64,000 nucleotides of DNA from Methanobrevibacter arboriphilus (GCF_019669925.1 NZ_AP019779.1:744001-808000); one strand, 5' to 3'; positions 9,321 through 19,674 are shown, counted from the first letter of the stretch. The notes: generated from the sequence alone by a model not told the origin. Made by a program: numbers and translations.

Positions 9321-10085
9321 CTATTGGAATAATCCTCCTAATTTTTCGATAGCGGATTTAGTAAATATAGTTAATCTACCTGGATGAGTACCAGGAGCTA
9401 ATAATTCCGCATTAAGATTTTCAACAGTTACAACATCTACACCAGCATGGTTTCTCGCACCCAAGCTAATTCCTTTATCATCAGCAACAACTATTAGAGG
9501 TCCTTTAGCTTTTTTATATTTTCTACCTCTTAGTTTACCCTTACCTGCTCTAATTTTTCTACCTTTTTTTGCTCTAGAAATATCTTCAAAAATTCCTAAA
9601 TTTTTGAAAATTTCCCTAGTTTCTTTGGTTTTCTTAATAGTTGCAAGTTCGTCATCAACAATTAAAGGTAGTTGTGGAACATTTTCAACATTATGCCCTC
9701 TTTCTTCCACAAGATTTTGATTACATGTAGCTGCAATAGCAGATCTAATAGCAAATCTTCTTTCTTTGACATTTATCTTTTCATGATAAACTTTTTGAGG
9801 TCTTGGAGGATGAGCTCTTCTTCCACCAATAGCTTGTGGAATAAATGCTGCTTTAGAACCATTTTTAATTCTTGGTACCATAGCTGCACCTCTACCTGAA
9901 CCCCAAGATTCTGCAGAAGTTCTCTTACCTGCCATAGGATCAGATCCCCATGGTTGTATCCTTGCTGTTTGTGAAGAAATAACTGCTCTCTTTATAAGAT
10001 CTGGTCTAAATTCTTCATTAAAAATAGCTGGAAGTTCAATCTCTTCTTTGACTTCTCCTTCCATTGTATAAACATTAACTTTCAT
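9321..10085 (-). CDS. rpl4: 50S ribosomal protein L4 (uL4)
   Basis: Large-subunit protein with a loop in the exit tunnel, 254 residues. [20 protein letters not shown], then the loop ([20 protein letters not shown] and [19 protein letters not shown]) and the C-terminal domain ending [20 protein letters not shown] are typical of archaeal L4. It follows rpl3 by 59 nt. Confidence 0.96.
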   Translation of the reverse strand: MKVNVYTMEGEVKEEIELPAIFNEEFRPDLIKRAVISSQTARIQPWGSDPMAGKRTSAESWGSGRGAAMVPRIKNGSKAAFIPQAIGGRRAHPPRPQKVYHEKINVKERRFAIRSAIAATCNQNLVEERGHNVENVPQLPLIVDDELATIKKTKETREIFKNLGIFEDISRAKKGRKIRAGKGKLRGRKYKKAKGPLIVVADDKGISLGARNHAGVDVVTVENLNAELLAPGTHPGRLTIFTKSAIEKLGGLFQ

Positions 10086-10144
10086 GATCTACACCTTTTA
10101 AACACTAAAAACTTTGATATCTAAGAAAAATAACATTTGAATAT

Positions 10145-11155
10145 TTAGACACCTTGTTTAGATTTTGTACTTATATAATTAATTTGAGGTGCGTCATTGG
10201 ACTTACCTTTTGCCCTCATAGCTTTTCTGAGAATAACTAATCTTTTACTTGGACCAGGAAGAGACCCTTTAACCATAATATAGTCGTTTTTAACTAAACC
10301 ATATTTAATAAATCCTCCATCTGGGTTGACTGCATCGACTTCAGATGAATCTCCAATTTTCAAGATTTTTTTGTTATATTCTGTTCTCTTATGGTAACCC
10401 ATTTGTCCTGCTTGAGGTACTGTCCACATAGTTCTTGACGGTGTCCATGGACCCATAGATCCTATATGTCTCTTTTTACTACTCCTAGCAGCTTTACCAT
10501 ACTGTATCCTAATACCCCATCTTTTAACAGGGCCTTGGAATCCTTTTCCTTTAGTAGTAGCAATAGAATCAACATACTGACCATCAGAGAATACGTCAGT
10601 AGCTTTTACTTCATTGCCCAACAATTCAAGAGCCGCGTTTAATTTTTCTTCTGCAGTTTTTCCACCTATACCACATTCAAATATTTCCGGCTTTTTCTTA
10701 GGAACAGATGTTACTTTAGGGTTTGTGTGAACTAAAACTTTAATATCTACAGTTTCTTCTAAAGCTTCCTGAATCTTTGCAATAGCTTCAGATTGATTAT
10801 ATTCCTTTGGAAGTGAAACTTTCCTAGAAAGTTCTTTATCTAAATTATCTGCAAGAACTTCAGTAATAACTTTTAATCCGTAAGTAGTTTTTTCATATGC
10901 ACGTACTCCCATTACTACAACAGGGGGTACTTCAAGAATAGTTACAGGTGTGAATACTTCCATACCACTGGTTGGAGAATTTTTATCATTATCAACCATC
11001 ATAGCATGTGTCATACCGACTTTGTATCCAGCGAGTCCCAATAACTTTGACTCATCTTCTTGAGGCCAAGATTTTATTCTTGGTGTCTCTTTAGCAGCTC
11101 TTTTTCTAGGACTGAATGCAACTGATCCTTTCCTTGGCTGGTGATGTCTAACCAT
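10145..11155 (-). CDS. rpl3: 50S ribosomal protein L3 (uL3)
   Basis: Large-subunit assembly protein reaching the peptidyl transferase centre, 336 residues, the archaeal length. MVRHHQPRKGSVAFSPRKRA, the LGLAGYKVGMTHAMM segment and GKGFQGPVKRWGIRIQYGKA with the following HIGSMGPWTPSRTMWTVPQA are diagnostic. It is the first gene of the cluster; AAAGGAGGTT precedes the ATG. The 666-nt spacer upstream suggests the operon promoter lies there. Confidence 0.97.
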   Translation of the reverse strand: MVRHHQPRKGSVAFSPRKRAAKETPRIKSWPQEDESKLLGLAGYKVGMTHAMMVDNDKNSPTSGMEVFTPVTILEVPPVVVMGVRAYEKTTYGLKVITEVLADNLDKELSRKVSLPKEYNQSEAIAKIQEALEETVDIKVLVHTNPKVTSVPKKKPEIFECGIGGKTAEEKLNAALELLGNEVKATDVFSDGQYVDSIATTKGKGFQGPVKRWGIRIQYGKAARSSKKRHIGSMGPWTPSRTMWTVPQAGQMGYHKRTEYNKKILKIGDSSEVDAVNPDGGFIKYGLVKNDYIMVKGSLPGPSKRLVILRKAMRAKGKSNDAPQINYISTKSKQGV

Positions 11156-11464
11156 TTATTTAACCTCCTTTTATTACATCTTTTTGTATTTATCTTTATT
11201 CTGTATATTAATTTCCTTAATTAATAATTATTAATTAGTTCAATATTAATTAAACAATATTAAATTTACTTATTAATTAAATTTAGATTTATTTAATAAA
11301 TAGTAATAAAGTAATAATTTAGCATACTTAATTAGAACATTATTCTTAATTAGATATTTATTTACAATATCTCTAATAATTATAATATATCTAATAAATA
11401 GAATACATCTAATAGTTAGAATTATATCAATAGATAAAATACATCTAATGATTAGAATATTGCC

Positions 11465-11670
11465 TATACTCCTAAAAGTTTTAGTATGCTAAATATAGCA
11501 ATATTACTAGATAAACATGAAATTTAGATAGCTCTATCTAAATTAATAGCGAATGTTAATCAAAGAGCAAAGTCACTTGAGCAACAAACATCTAATTAAA
11601 ATAGCATTATGGCTAACAAATAGCAATATAAAAGCTCGATTTACAAATTATAGTTCAATACTATAATCAA
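11465..11670. other. Hairpin-rich segment in the 666-nt spacer upstream of rpl3
   Basis: The spacer 11156-11821 has no gene. Most of it is A/T-rich, but 11465-11670 is of higher complexity and holds several inverted repeats: GCTA/TAGC at 11488-11499, an 11-bp perfect repeat (AATTTAGATAG at 11521-11531 and CTATCTAAATT at 11534-11544), TAGC/GCTA at 11602-11615 and TTATAGT/ACTATAA at 11648-11666. The closely spaced hairpins suggest an RNA leader of the ribosomal operon or an independent RNA gene. I recognise no known RNA family and cannot fix the strand. Confidence 0.4.
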
Positions 11671-11821
11671 AACATTAATGCTTGCTTACTTTCATTTCAA
11701 TTAACATATTCATAATAAATCTATAAATATAGCATATAATAAATTATTGAAGATTTATTTATCTTATTATCTTTTAAAAATTTATTATCTCGAAGATTTA
11801 TTATTTCTAAAGTTAATTTCA

Positions 11822-12679
11822 TCAACAGAAATTTAGCAACATATTTATAATTGACAAAGTCGAAATAACTGCTTCTTCGGTCCTTACAGTTTCAGTTCCC
11901 TGGGAAGGAATTGTATTTAGTTTAACTAAATCCCAAGAAAATCCACTTAAATCTTCGGAAATAGAAGAATAAGGTCCTCCAAAGACAATAGCAATATTAT
12001 CAGCTTTATCTAATTTTTCTTCAAATTCATTAAAAATAGAATTTATTGTATCTGCATATCTTGTTGTTTCGACAACAAAATCGGGATTAACTAATTTCAA
12101 GCTATTTTTAAGACTTTTATGTGTGGATAATGTCTTATATCCCCAGTAAACGTCATCCGGTTCATCGGGTGTGACTATTACCTCTTTAGCTAATTTAGTG
12201 ACTCTAAAGCTAAAAACTTTATTGACACTTAGCTGTTCTTTGCAAAAAGCCAGATTTTCCATACCTTTCATGCCACTATCACTTTTCATACCAATATCAA
12301 TATAAGTCCCTTTCTTATTTCTTTTGACAGTGAATCCCTGCCTATAATCACCGACTTTTAAATCAGATTCAGTAGGATGATGAGGAGTTCTAAGAGGAGG
12401 GAGAATCCCTACATGCTTTAACTCAGAACGAATAGGAAATACTTTTTTTCTAAGATATTGAGGAGTATCCATATATCCGAGTACATCCGCCATGAAATCA
12501 GCGTCAGTTACATATTTATCATCATTTTGAGAAAGATCCTTATATATAACAATCTGATCAATTTTAAATAAAGCTAAAGCCCTACCTATAACTCCAATTT
12601 TAGAAGTTTTAATTTTTAAATCAGATGTCTCACTTAAGAATGAATCTGGAATGAATATAGAAACCTGTTTTTTATGCAT
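11822..12679 (-). CDS. SPOUT-family RNA methyltransferase with OB insertion (MTH1-like, DUF171)
   Basis: Putative SAM-dependent RNA methyltransferase with a C-terminal trefoil knot, the family of M. thermautotrophicus MTH1 and human SPOUT1; related proteins are annotated as putative rRNA uridine methyltransferases. The 285 residues begin with the SPOUT N-terminal half (VSIFIPDSFL, IGVIGRALALFKIDQIVIY), carry an OB-like insert around residues 105-165 (VGDYRQGFTVKRNKKGTYID), and end with the knot region (IAIVFGGPYSSISEDL, NTIPSQGTETVRTEEAVIST). Location just upstream of rpl3 is conserved in Methanobacteriales. I see no strong Shine-Dalgarno, so it may be leaderless. Exact substrate is not shown here. 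Confidence 0.85.
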   Translation of the reverse strand: MHKKQVSIFIPDSFLSETSDLKIKTSKIGVIGRALALFKIDQIVIYKDLSQNDDKYVTDADFMADVLGYMDTPQYLRKKVFPIRSELKHVGILPPLRTPHHPTESDLKVGDYRQGFTVKRNKKGTYIDIGMKSDSGMKGMENLAFCKEQLSVNKVFSFRVTKLAKEVIVTPDEPDDVYWGYKTLSTHKSLKNSLKLVNPDFVVETTRYADTINSIFNEFEEKLDKADNIAIVFGGPYSSISEDLSGFSWDLVKLNTIPSQGTETVRTEEAVISTLSIINMLLNFC

Positions 12680-13199
12680 TTATAGATATTTATCTTCATC
12701 TATATATAAAGCTTGTCATTAAAATGACATAGCTATCACTAAGTAAATTACAACTCAATATTATATCAATTATAATACTGGTAGCCAGAGAATTATTACA
12801 TTAGCATCCTAATTTATTAACTTTTAATAAACTTATTGGTAATTAAAAAATGATTAAGCTATAATTAAACTTTTTAGCTTTTAATCATTTAATGATTAGA
12901 TTTAATATTAAGTTTAATTATTAAGTTTAATTATTAATTTTAATTATATAATCAAAATGATTTTAAAATGATATATAATTAAAACTGGTATATTATTTGT
13001 ATATTAATATATCAGGGTTAACTAAATACCAGCTACAAATTTCTTTATATTTTCTTAATAATCTTGATATATTCAATTGAATATATATTATTAAATTTTA
13101 GTTAAATAAGTATTTAAACTTTGCTAATATTTACAATAAATCATATAATAAAAATTTGGAATTAAAAACAAAATTAAAAACAAAAAGAATTAAAAAGAA
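12680..13199. other. AT-rich spacer, no gene
   Basis: About 520 nt of A/T-rich DNA without a credible reading frame. The one feature of note is an imperfect hairpin at about 12847-12893 (AAATGATTAAGCT against AGCTTTTAATCATTT), and short repeats of TTAAGTTTAATTA type follow near 12903-12940. Confidence 0.6.
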
Positions 13200-13841
13200 T
13201 TAAGAAGAATTAACAATTCGAAAAACAATCACATCAATATCTCTACTTTCCTGAGTGTGAAATTCATAGGTATTTAATAATGGAAACTTATAAAAAAATT
13301 CGTGAGTTATTTTTCCTCCTAAATTTTCGTAATAATTAACTACAAAATCCCAAGTTTCTGCTATATGGAATGAATAAGCAACATCTGCAAAGCCCATAGC
13401 TAATTCCATGAAAATTCTATCAACACCTCTTTTACCTCTAGATTGAGCTCCAAAAGGAGGATTTGTAATAACTGTGTCAAATTTAAAGTTAAAATCATCG
13501 TTTTTATGTAAATTATAAACATCATCAACGATAAAATTAATATTGGAAATATTCATATCATTAACAGTATTTCGTGCAATTTTTATAGCAGAAGAATCAA
13601 TATCAACTCCTGTTGCACAGTTAGCATTAAGAAGCATTGAAGAAATAGCAAATACACCAGTTCCACAACCTAAATCAAGAATTGATTTATTAGAAATGTC
13701 ACCTAAACTTCTTGCATTCCATAAAAGATCAGCAGCAATTGAAGCAGAAGTAGGATACTGTTCAAAATCAATTTTAGGAGATTCGAATCTTGGAATATTT
13801 TCAATAGCTATTTCTAAATGCCTTTTTTTTGTGATTTTCAT
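13200..13841 (-). CDS. METTL5-like RNA N6-adenine methyltransferase
   Basis: Class I SAM-dependent methyltransferase of 213 residues. The SAM-binding loop LDLGCGTG (residues 55-62), the acidic GVDIDSSA (78-85) and the catalytic NPPFG motif (127-131) that marks N6-adenine methyltransferases are all intact. Length and the HLEIAIENIPRFESPKIDFEQYPTSA-like N terminus (split here as HLEIAIENIPRF and FEQYPTSASIAADLL) match the archaeal METTL5 family, which modifies 16S/18S-type rRNA. AAGGTCAAAT precedes the ATG. It stands alone between two long spacers. Target base is inferred from the family. Confidence 0.85.
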   Translation of the reverse strand: MKITKKRHLEIAIENIPRFESPKIDFEQYPTSASIAADLLWNARSLGDISNKSILDLGCGTGVFAISSMLLNANCATGVDIDSSAIKIARNTVNDMNISNINFIVDDVYNLHKNDDFNFKFDTVITNPPFGAQSRGKRGVDRIFMELAMGFADVAYSFHIAETWDFVVNYYENLGGKITHEFFYKFPLLNTYEFHTQESRDIDVIVFRIVNSS

Positions 13842-14394
13842 ATTTGACCTTATATTAACAATAATTCAATACTAATTGATTCTTTTTATATTAACTTTCT
13901 TATATTAACTTTATATTAACTTTCTTATAATTAGCTTTCTTATATTAAATTTATTATATTGATTTTCTTTATATATTAATTAATTCTAATTAGTTAATTC
14001 TATTTAATTAACTGATTCTTATTATTAGATAACTCATAATATTATACTAAAAAATTTTAAAAAATTATTTATAATATATTAATAATATATATGTTTATTA
14101 TAATCTATATTAATTATCAATATTCTATTTATAATTATTATAATCTATTTATAACTATTATAGTCTATTTATAATTATTATTATAATTTATCTATAACTA
14201 TCATAATTTATTATCATATTACTCAAGTATAAATTGTTTAAATAGATATAAAATGTTTAAATAATTTATTAAAATCTATAGAAACTTAGAATCTATAGAA
14301 AACTGAAATAAACTAAAATTAAAAATTATATATTTAACGAATTAAATAATAATTAAAGAATTATATGTTAATCAAAAACTAAAAGAGGCTCTAA
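13842..14394. repeat. AT-rich spacer with 20-nt tandem repeat
   Basis: No gene in 553 nt between the divergently arranged METTL5-like gene and pycA. A 20-nt unit beginning TCTATTTATAA is repeated three times at 14124, 14144 and 14164, followed by a degenerate fourth copy. The promoter of pycA must lie in the right part, but no single TATA box stands out against the AT background. Confidence 0.6.
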
Positions 14395-15885
14395 ATGTTT
14401 GATAAAGTATTAATTGCCAATAGAGGAGAAATAGCTATAAGAATAATGAGAGCTTGTCGTGAATTAGATGTTAAAAGCGTAGCGATTTACTCTGATGCTG
14501 ATAAAACATCTCTTTATACTAATTATGCAGATGAAAGATATGCATTAGGTAATCCCTCTCCTTCAAAGAGCTACCTTAACATTGATAAAATAATGGATAT
14601 AGCTATTGAATCAGGGGCAGAAGCTATTCACCCAGGTTATGGTTTCTTAGCTGAAAACTCAGAACTTGGAAAACAATGCGAAAAAAATGGAATAACACTT
14701 ATTGGACCAAGTGGAAAAGTCATTGAATCTATGGGAGATAAAATCACCTCTAAAAAATTGATGAAAAAGGCAGGAGTTCCTGTTATTGGAGGAACAGAAA
14801 ATGGAGTAACTGATATTGATGAAGCTGTAAAAATTGCAGAATCTATTGGTTATCCAGTTATTGTTAAAGCATCAGCAGGAGGTGGAGGGATTGGTATGCG
14901 TACCGTTTATGAAGAAGATGAATTAGTACGTGCAATTGAATCCACACAATCAGTAGCTTCAACAAACTTTGGAGACTCAACAGTATTTATTGAAAAATAT
15001 ATTGAAAAACCAAGACATATTGAATTTCAGATTTTAGCTGATGACCATGGAAACACAATTCATGTAGCTGACAGAGAATGTTCTATTCAACGAAGACATC
15101 AAAAATTAATTGAAGAAGCACCTTCCCCAATTATGACCGAAGAATTGAGAGAAAAAATGGGTGAAAGTGCAATAAAAGCTGCAGAATATATTAATTATAC
15201 TAGTGCAGGAACAGTGGAATTTTTATACAGTGGAGGAGAATATTATTTCCTAGAAATGAATACTAGAATACAAGTAGAACATCCAATTACAGAAATAATT
15301 ACCAATATAGACCTTGTTAAAGAACAATTGAAAATAGCCTCAGGAAAAGAATTAAGCTACTCTCAAAAAGATGTGAAAGTTAATGGACATGCAGTTGAAT
15401 GTAGGATAAATGCAGAAAATCCATTGGCAGATTTTGCACCAAATCCTGGGAAAATTACAGGATATAGATCTCCAGGAGGTCCAGGAGTTCGACTTGATAG
15501 TGGAGTTTATATGAATTATTCAATTCCAACCTTTTATGACTCAATGATATCAAAATTAATTACTTGGGGAAGCAATAGAAATGAAGCTATAGCTAGAATG
15601 AAAAGAGCTTTGAGTGAGTATATTATTCTTGGTGTTAAAACAACTATTCCTTTTCATAAAGCAATAATGAGAAATAATCATTTTTTATCTGGTGATCTTC
15701 ACACTCATTTTGTTGATGATTATAGAAAAGGAATTGATGATGATATAAGAGAGATAATGGAAGAAGAAACTGAAAGAATAAATCGTATGAGATCTACATT
15801 TATGCCTGGTAAAAAAGTAGCTGCTATTTCTGCGGCTGTAGGATCTTACTTAAATACAGCTAAAAATCAACAAATTAAAAAATAG
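14395..15885 (+). CDS. pycA: Pyruvate carboxylase subunit A (biotin carboxylase)
   Basis: ATP-dependent carboxylation of biotin, the first half-reaction of the two-subunit archaeal pyruvate carboxylase that makes oxaloacetate from pyruvate for the incomplete reductive TCA pathway. The 496 residues show the N-terminal biotin carboxylase domain ([20 protein letters not shown]), the ATP-grasp glycine loop AGGGGIGM (161-168), and [11 protein letters not shown] (287-297) with catalytic residues, then the C-terminal domain to about residue 450. Length matches methanogen PycA. The PycB biotin-carrying subunit is not in the window. The biotin ligase gene follows on the same strand, as in M. thermautotrophicus, and would biotinylate PycB. 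Confidence 0.93.
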   Translation: MFDKVLIANRGEIAIRIMRACRELDVKSVAIYSDADKTSLYTNYADERYALGNPSPSKSYLNIDKIMDIAIESGAEAIHPGYGFLAENSELGKQCEKNGITLIGPSGKVIESMGDKITSKKLMKKAGVPVIGGTENGVTDIDEAVKIAESIGYPVIVKASAGGGGIGMRTVYEEDELVRAIESTQSVASTNFGDSTVFIEKYIEKPRHIEFQILADDHGNTIHVADRECSIQRRHQKLIEEAPSPIMTEELREKMGESAIKAAEYINYTSAGTVEFLYSGGEYYFLEMNTRIQVEHPITEIITNIDLVKEQLKIASGKELSYSQKDVKVNGHAVECRINAENPLADFAPNPGKITGYRSPGGPGVRLDSGVYMNYSIPTFYDSMISKLITWGSNRNEAIARMKRALSEYIILGVKTTIPFHKAIMRNNHFLSGDLHTHFVDDYRKGIDDDIREIMEEETERINRMRSTFMPGKKVAAISAAVGSYLNTAKNQQIKK

Positions 15886-16012
15886 TTTTAAAACCTGTGA
15901 TTTAATAATAAATAATAATATTTATAATTAAAATATTCACAATTAGAGCATCTATAATTAGAATATTATAATTAAAATAAAAATAAAATAAGAAATGGAT
16001 TAAAAATAAGAA

Positions 16013-16126
16013 ATAATAGTTAAATAAAAAAAATAAACCATTATTTAATAAATAATAATTAATAAAAAAATAACAATTAATAAAAACAACAATTAAAAAT
16101 TATAAAATAAATTATAAAATAAATTA
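16013..16126 (+). repeat. Left arm of long inverted repeat flanking birA
   Basis: This intergenic stretch matches the reverse complement of 17121-17218 base for base over 67 nt (16013-16079) and again over 31 nt (16096-16126). The only difference is a 16-nt insertion (16080-16095) that appears to duplicate a neighbouring AACAATTA segment. The arms enclose birA exactly, with about 30 nt to its start and 43 nt from its stop. No transposase is present. Confidence 0.9.
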
Positions 16127-16156
16127 AAAATTATAATATCTCTACTGCGTGATCTT

Positions 16157-17077
16157 ATGAAAAAAAGTATGCAAGAACTTTTATCAAAGAATAAAGAGAA
16201 AATATCAAAAGAATCCGCTGAAAAAATTCTTAGAATTGATGAAGCAGAAATTGCAGAATTTTTAAGAGAAATTGGAAGTCAGGAAATAGAGTATATACCT
16301 AGTGGAATGATTAAAAAAGGATTAACTACTGAGTATATAGGAAAAAAAATTTATAGTTTTAATGAGGTTGAATCTACAAATAGTGTAGCTAAATTCTTAG
16401 CTAAACAAGGATCTCCTGAAGGTACTGTAATTATATCTGAAACTCAAACTAAAGGAAAAGGAAGAAGAGGTAAAAAATGGGAATCACCAAGTGGAGGAAT
16501 TTGGCTTTCCATAATACTTAAACCAGATATTGACCCTTCAAAAGCACCACTTATAACTTTAGCTACTGGAGTTGCTGTAGCTAGAACTCTCAGAGGAATG
16601 AACATTGATGCTAGAATAAAATGGCCAAACGATATACTTATAAATAATAAAAAAGTCTGTGGAATCCTTACAGAAGCAAATGCTAAATTTAATACAGTAG
16701 AATATGTTATTGTAGGAGTAGGTATTGACACAAACTTAAATGTTGATGTTTTAACTGAAGATGTTAAAAAAAGAGCAACTTCTCTAAGTGTTGAAGCAAA
16801 AATAGAAATAAGTGAATCTGAAACTGTTTCAAACTTCCTTAATGAGTTTGAAGAAATATATGACTTATTTAAACTTGAACAGTTTGATGAGATACTATAT
16901 GACTGGAGAAAAATGTCACAAACAATTGGAAGTTATGTTGAGATAAAACAGCCATTAGGAAAAGTATTAAAAGGAACTGCAGTAGGGATTAATAATCAAG
17001 GGGCTTTAATACTTGAACTAAACAATGGAGAGCTAAAAAAAGTAATCTCTGGAGAATGCACACTTAAAGAAAATTAA
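16157..17077 (+). CDS. birA: Biotin--protein ligase (BirA-type)
   Basis: Attaches biotin to the lysine of a biotin carrier protein, here presumably PycB, through biotinyl-AMP. The 306 residues contain the ligase domain: FNEVESTNSVAKF (69-80), the biotin-binding loop TKGKGRRGKKWESP (98-111), KWPNDILINNKKVCGILTE (155-173) and a C-terminal SH3-like domain (about 255-300). The first 55 residues are helical and could be a shortened helix-turn-helix regulator, but no clear DNA-binding motif is seen. GTGAT lies 3 nt before the ATG. It follows pycA and is bounded by long inverted repeats, so its orientation could in principle switch. Confidence 0.92.
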   Translation: MKKSMQELLSKNKEKISKESAEKILRIDEAEIAEFLREIGSQEIEYIPSGMIKKGLTTEYIGKKIYSFNEVESTNSVAKFLAKQGSPEGTVIISETQTKGKGRRGKKWESPSGGIWLSIILKPDIDPSKAPLITLATGVAVARTLRGMNIDARIKWPNDILINNKKVCGILTEANAKFNTVEYVIVGVGIDTNLNVDVLTEDVKKRATSLSVEAKIEISESETVSNFLNEFEEIYDLFKLEQFDEILYDWRKMSQTIGSYVEIKQPLGKVLKGTAVGINNQGALILELNNGELKKVISGECTLKEN

Positions 17078-17120
17078 CATATTTTAATCTCATAACATTA
17101 CTTAATTTTTTTATTTATTA

Positions 17121-17218
17121 TAATTTATTTTATAATTTATTTTATAATTTTTAATTGTTATTTTTTTATTAATTATTATTTATTAAATAATGGTTTATTT
17201 TTTTTATTTAACTATTAT
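17121..17218 (-). repeat. Right arm of long inverted repeat flanking birA
   Basis: Reverse complement of the left arm (16013-16126) with 98 of 98 aligned bases identical once a 16-nt insertion in the left arm is allowed for. It starts 43 nt after the birA stop and ends 41 nt before the stop of the convergent PLP-enzyme gene, so it may also act as part of the transcription end for both. Confidence 0.9.
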
Positions 17219-17259
17219 CTATTATACTTTAATTCTATATACTTCAAATTATTCCATAA

Positions 17260-18435
17260 CTATTCTATATTAAATAAAACTTTTCTAGCCAAACTTTCAT
17301 CTTTAGAGGCAGTTAATAAAGTCTTGAAAGAACTGTTTATTTTATCAAAAAGGAGATTTATATCTAAATTTTTAGCATCATTAGCTGCTAAGTCAAATCT
17401 AATTGTTGGTGAAGCTCCAGGCATAGAAACTGCAGGAATTGTAATTATATTCTCCTCTTTTAGAAGAATCATAGCCCATAAAAAACATAGATCCTTAGAT
17501 GAAATATTTGGATTTATTTCATTATTAAGTAGTACTTCTTTTTCAAGAGATTTTTCAGAAACCATAATTCCAGTGGGAGTTTCCTCAAACATAGAAAAAC
17601 TACTATCAACCAAAATGACTAATTTTTCCTTTTTAGATAAAGATTTTCTCAGATTATTTTCATCATATTCTTCAAGACCTTTAACCATAGCCAAAATACT
17701 TGGAGGTTGAGCTTCTAATCCAAATTGATGAGCTTTAGTCTTTATTTTATCTATTAATTCAGATTTTCCAGCCATTAAACCTCCTCTAGGACCCATCATA
17801 AGTTTATCTGTACTTGTAACAACTAAATCAGCCCCTAAATCAGTGGCTTTATCTTGAAAATAGATAGCTGTTCTAAGCCTAGCACCAGAAGCATCATCAA
17901 CCAATACAGGAATATTATTATTCTTAGCAATACCTATAATATCTTTAAAATCATCTATTTCTAATATTTTATGATCCATAGTTGATCCTGTAATTATAAC
18001 TAAAGAAGTATCTTCTAAAAAATTATTTTTAAAATCATCCACATTATCAAATTCTAAATATTTAGCACCTACAAGTTTACAACTACGAGGAATAGATGGG
18101 TGAGAAGGAAATTCTGGTAAAAAATGTATTACACTGGTATTTTTCTTAACAATAGCCAATATAGTAGCTAAAATTCCAGAACTAGTTCTATTGGCTGCAA
18201 ATATTTTTTCACCACCAAGGTGTTCTTTACCAACAATTTGTAATTCTTCTTCGAAAATTGCAGGACCAATATATGTTTCTAAAAGATTTAAATCATTTTG
18301 TTTAGCTAAAAATCCTCCAGACAAACCAGTTAAATCACATAATGAGTTTTTACCCTTTTTATCAATTATTGATTTAATCACTTTAAGAGAAATCTCCCTT
18401 TTCTTCATCTCATCTAATGAATTTTTAATTAACAT
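17260..18435 (-). CDS. UPF0425 pyridoxal-phosphate-dependent protein (MJ0158/MTH1914-like)
   Basis: PLP enzyme of the SelA-like fold-type I group; reaction unknown in methanogens. The 391-residue product begins MLIKNSLDEMKKREISLKVI and contains NRTSSGILATILAI (glycine-poor PLP phosphate site), VLVDDASGARLRTAI (the Asp that pairs with the pyridine ring) and VVTSTDKLMMGPRGGLMAGK, in which STDKL carries the probable Schiff-base lysine. The frame extends 25 codons upstream as a run of Tyr and hydrophobic residues, but this is translation of a TAA/TAT microsatellite; GGTGATTAT just before the ATG at 18435 sets the start. It converges with birA. Confidence 0.85.
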   Translation of the reverse strand: MLIKNSLDEMKKREISLKVIKSIIDKKGKNSLCDLTGLSGGFLAKQNDLNLLETYIGPAIFEEELQIVGKEHLGGEKIFAANRTSSGILATILAIVKKNTSVIHFLPEFPSHPSIPRSCKLVGAKYLEFDNVDDFKNNFLEDTSLVIITGSTMDHKILEIDDFKDIIGIAKNNNIPVLVDDASGARLRTAIYFQDKATDLGADLVVTSTDKLMMGPRGGLMAGKSELIDKIKTKAHQFGLEAQPPSILAMVKGLEEYDENNLRKSLSKKEKLVILVDSSFSMFEETPTGIMVSEKSLEKEVLLNNEINPNISSKDLCFLWAMILLKEENIITIPAVSMPGASPTIRFDLAANDAKNLDINLLFDKINSSFKTLLTASKDESLARKVLFNIE

Positions 18436-18863
18436 ATAATCACCAAATAATAATATTAACAAAATAACAATAACAAAATAATAATAATAATAATAATAAC
18501 CAAATAACAATATTAATCAAACAATAATACTAACTAAATAATATTAACCAAACAACATTATTAACTAAATAATAACAAAATAATAATAAATTATAAAATA
18601 AAAATAATTAAAAATTCTAATAAAAAGATATTGAAATATAAAATTTTTAGTTTATTTAAAATAAAGTTTAAATAGCTTGAAATAAGCTTTATAGAAGTTT
18701 TAAACATATTTTGCAAAAATAACTAATAAAATTTATAAAATCTTTTTTATAGACCTTTTTTAGACTCTATTTTAAACTATTTTTAAACTCTTTTTAGAAA
18801 TTTGAAAAATTAAAAGTCAAAATATTCAAATGATATTATCAACTCATTCAAACATTCTTTAGA
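18436..18863. other. AT-rich spacer with AAT microsatellite
   Basis: 428 nt without a gene. Next to the PLP-enzyme start is a run of AAT/ATA triplets (about 18475-18500) followed by degenerate copies of an ACTAAATAATATTAACC-type unit to about 18580. The rest is plain A/T-rich DNA, probably carrying the promoter of the PLP enzyme gene. Confidence 0.6.
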
Positions 18864-19361
18864 TTAGCTTTCTAAAACCTCTCCTTCTGTTGAAAGAATA
18901 ATACATTTATCACAAGAATTTTTTAAAGCAATTGAAAAACCATAATCAACCCCAATAACTATAGTCTCTTTACCATTCTCTTTAGCTTTATTTATAATAG
19001 GTAGGAAGTCTGCATCCCTAGTCATTAATGCTATTATATCGATGTTAGGATTATAAATTAATTCCATAGCTTCAACAGCCATATGAACATCAGTATCCCC
19101 AGCAACGACTAAAGGAGTAAATCCTTGATTTACAACAGCCTCGATAAGCTTATCTGAGGCGTATTGATTAAAAAGAACTTTAGCTATTCTCAAATCACCA
19201 GAAACATCTAACAAATTTTTTATAACTTTTAAATCTAAATCAAATTCTTTTCTAAGTATATTTGGACCATCAACTAGAAGTCCAATATTACTATCTTCAG
19301 CACCCTTCTTTCTAAGAGGCATATATCGATTTAGGGAAGCTAATTTCTCAAATTTTCTCAT
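18864..19361 (-). CDS. NYN-domain protein, TIGR00288 family
   Basis: Putative PIN-like (NYN) nuclease domain protein of 165 residues. The domain starts at [20 protein letters not shown] and carries acidic residues at the usual places: the LLVDGPN Asp, [17 protein letters not shown], and [20 protein letters not shown]. These are the conserved Asp positions of NYN/LabA-type nucleases. The start is set at the ATG 19361, preceded by GTTGAT, rather than the TTG two codons upstream. It is a conserved single-copy archaeal gene whose RNA target is not known. Confidence 0.8.
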   Translation of the reverse strand: MRKFEKLASLNRYMPLRKKGAEDSNIGLLVDGPNILRKEFDLDLKVIKNLLDVSGDLRIAKVLFNQYASDKLIEAVVNQGFTPLVVAGDTDVHMAVEAMELIYNPNIDIIALMTRDADFLPIINKAKENGKETIVIGVDYGFSIALKNSCDKCIILSTEGEVLES

Positions 19362-19674
19362 AAGCAATCAACAGAATTATTACATATTTTTTTTCTAATA
19401 ATATATTTATTTAACATATTATATATATTTTTTACAAAAATACTAAAATAATTAATAAAATATTAAAATAATAAATAAAATAATAAATAATTAAAGGGTC
19501 ATGCCAAATTATTCCTTTCAAAAAGTAAAAATAAAAAATATAGAATCAATATTAAGTAAAAAAAGAAATATAATTAAAGATTAAAAATAATATTTTAAAA
19601 ATAATATTAAATAATTTTTTTAAAGATTTATAAGATGTTATATCTAATTTAAATTAGAAATATTAATAAAAATA
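19362..19674. other. AT-rich spacer, nothing recognised
   Basis: Just over 300 nt of A/T-rich sequence between two minus-strand genes. A short less AT-rich patch near 19494-19530 (GGGTCATGCCAAATT) has no identifiable role. Confidence 0.6.

Noticed and set aside
16013-17218. birA with inverted repeats as an insertion sequence or composite transposon
   Set aside because: No transposase, no target-site duplication seen, and birA after pycA is the ancestral arrangement; the repeats are noted as a possible invertible segment instead.
18436-18510. 25-codon hydrophobic, Tyr-rich N-terminal extension of the PLP enzyme, like a membrane anchor
   Set aside because: It is the translation of a TAA/TAT microsatellite upstream of a GGTGAT Shine-Dalgarno and the family's normal start at 18435.
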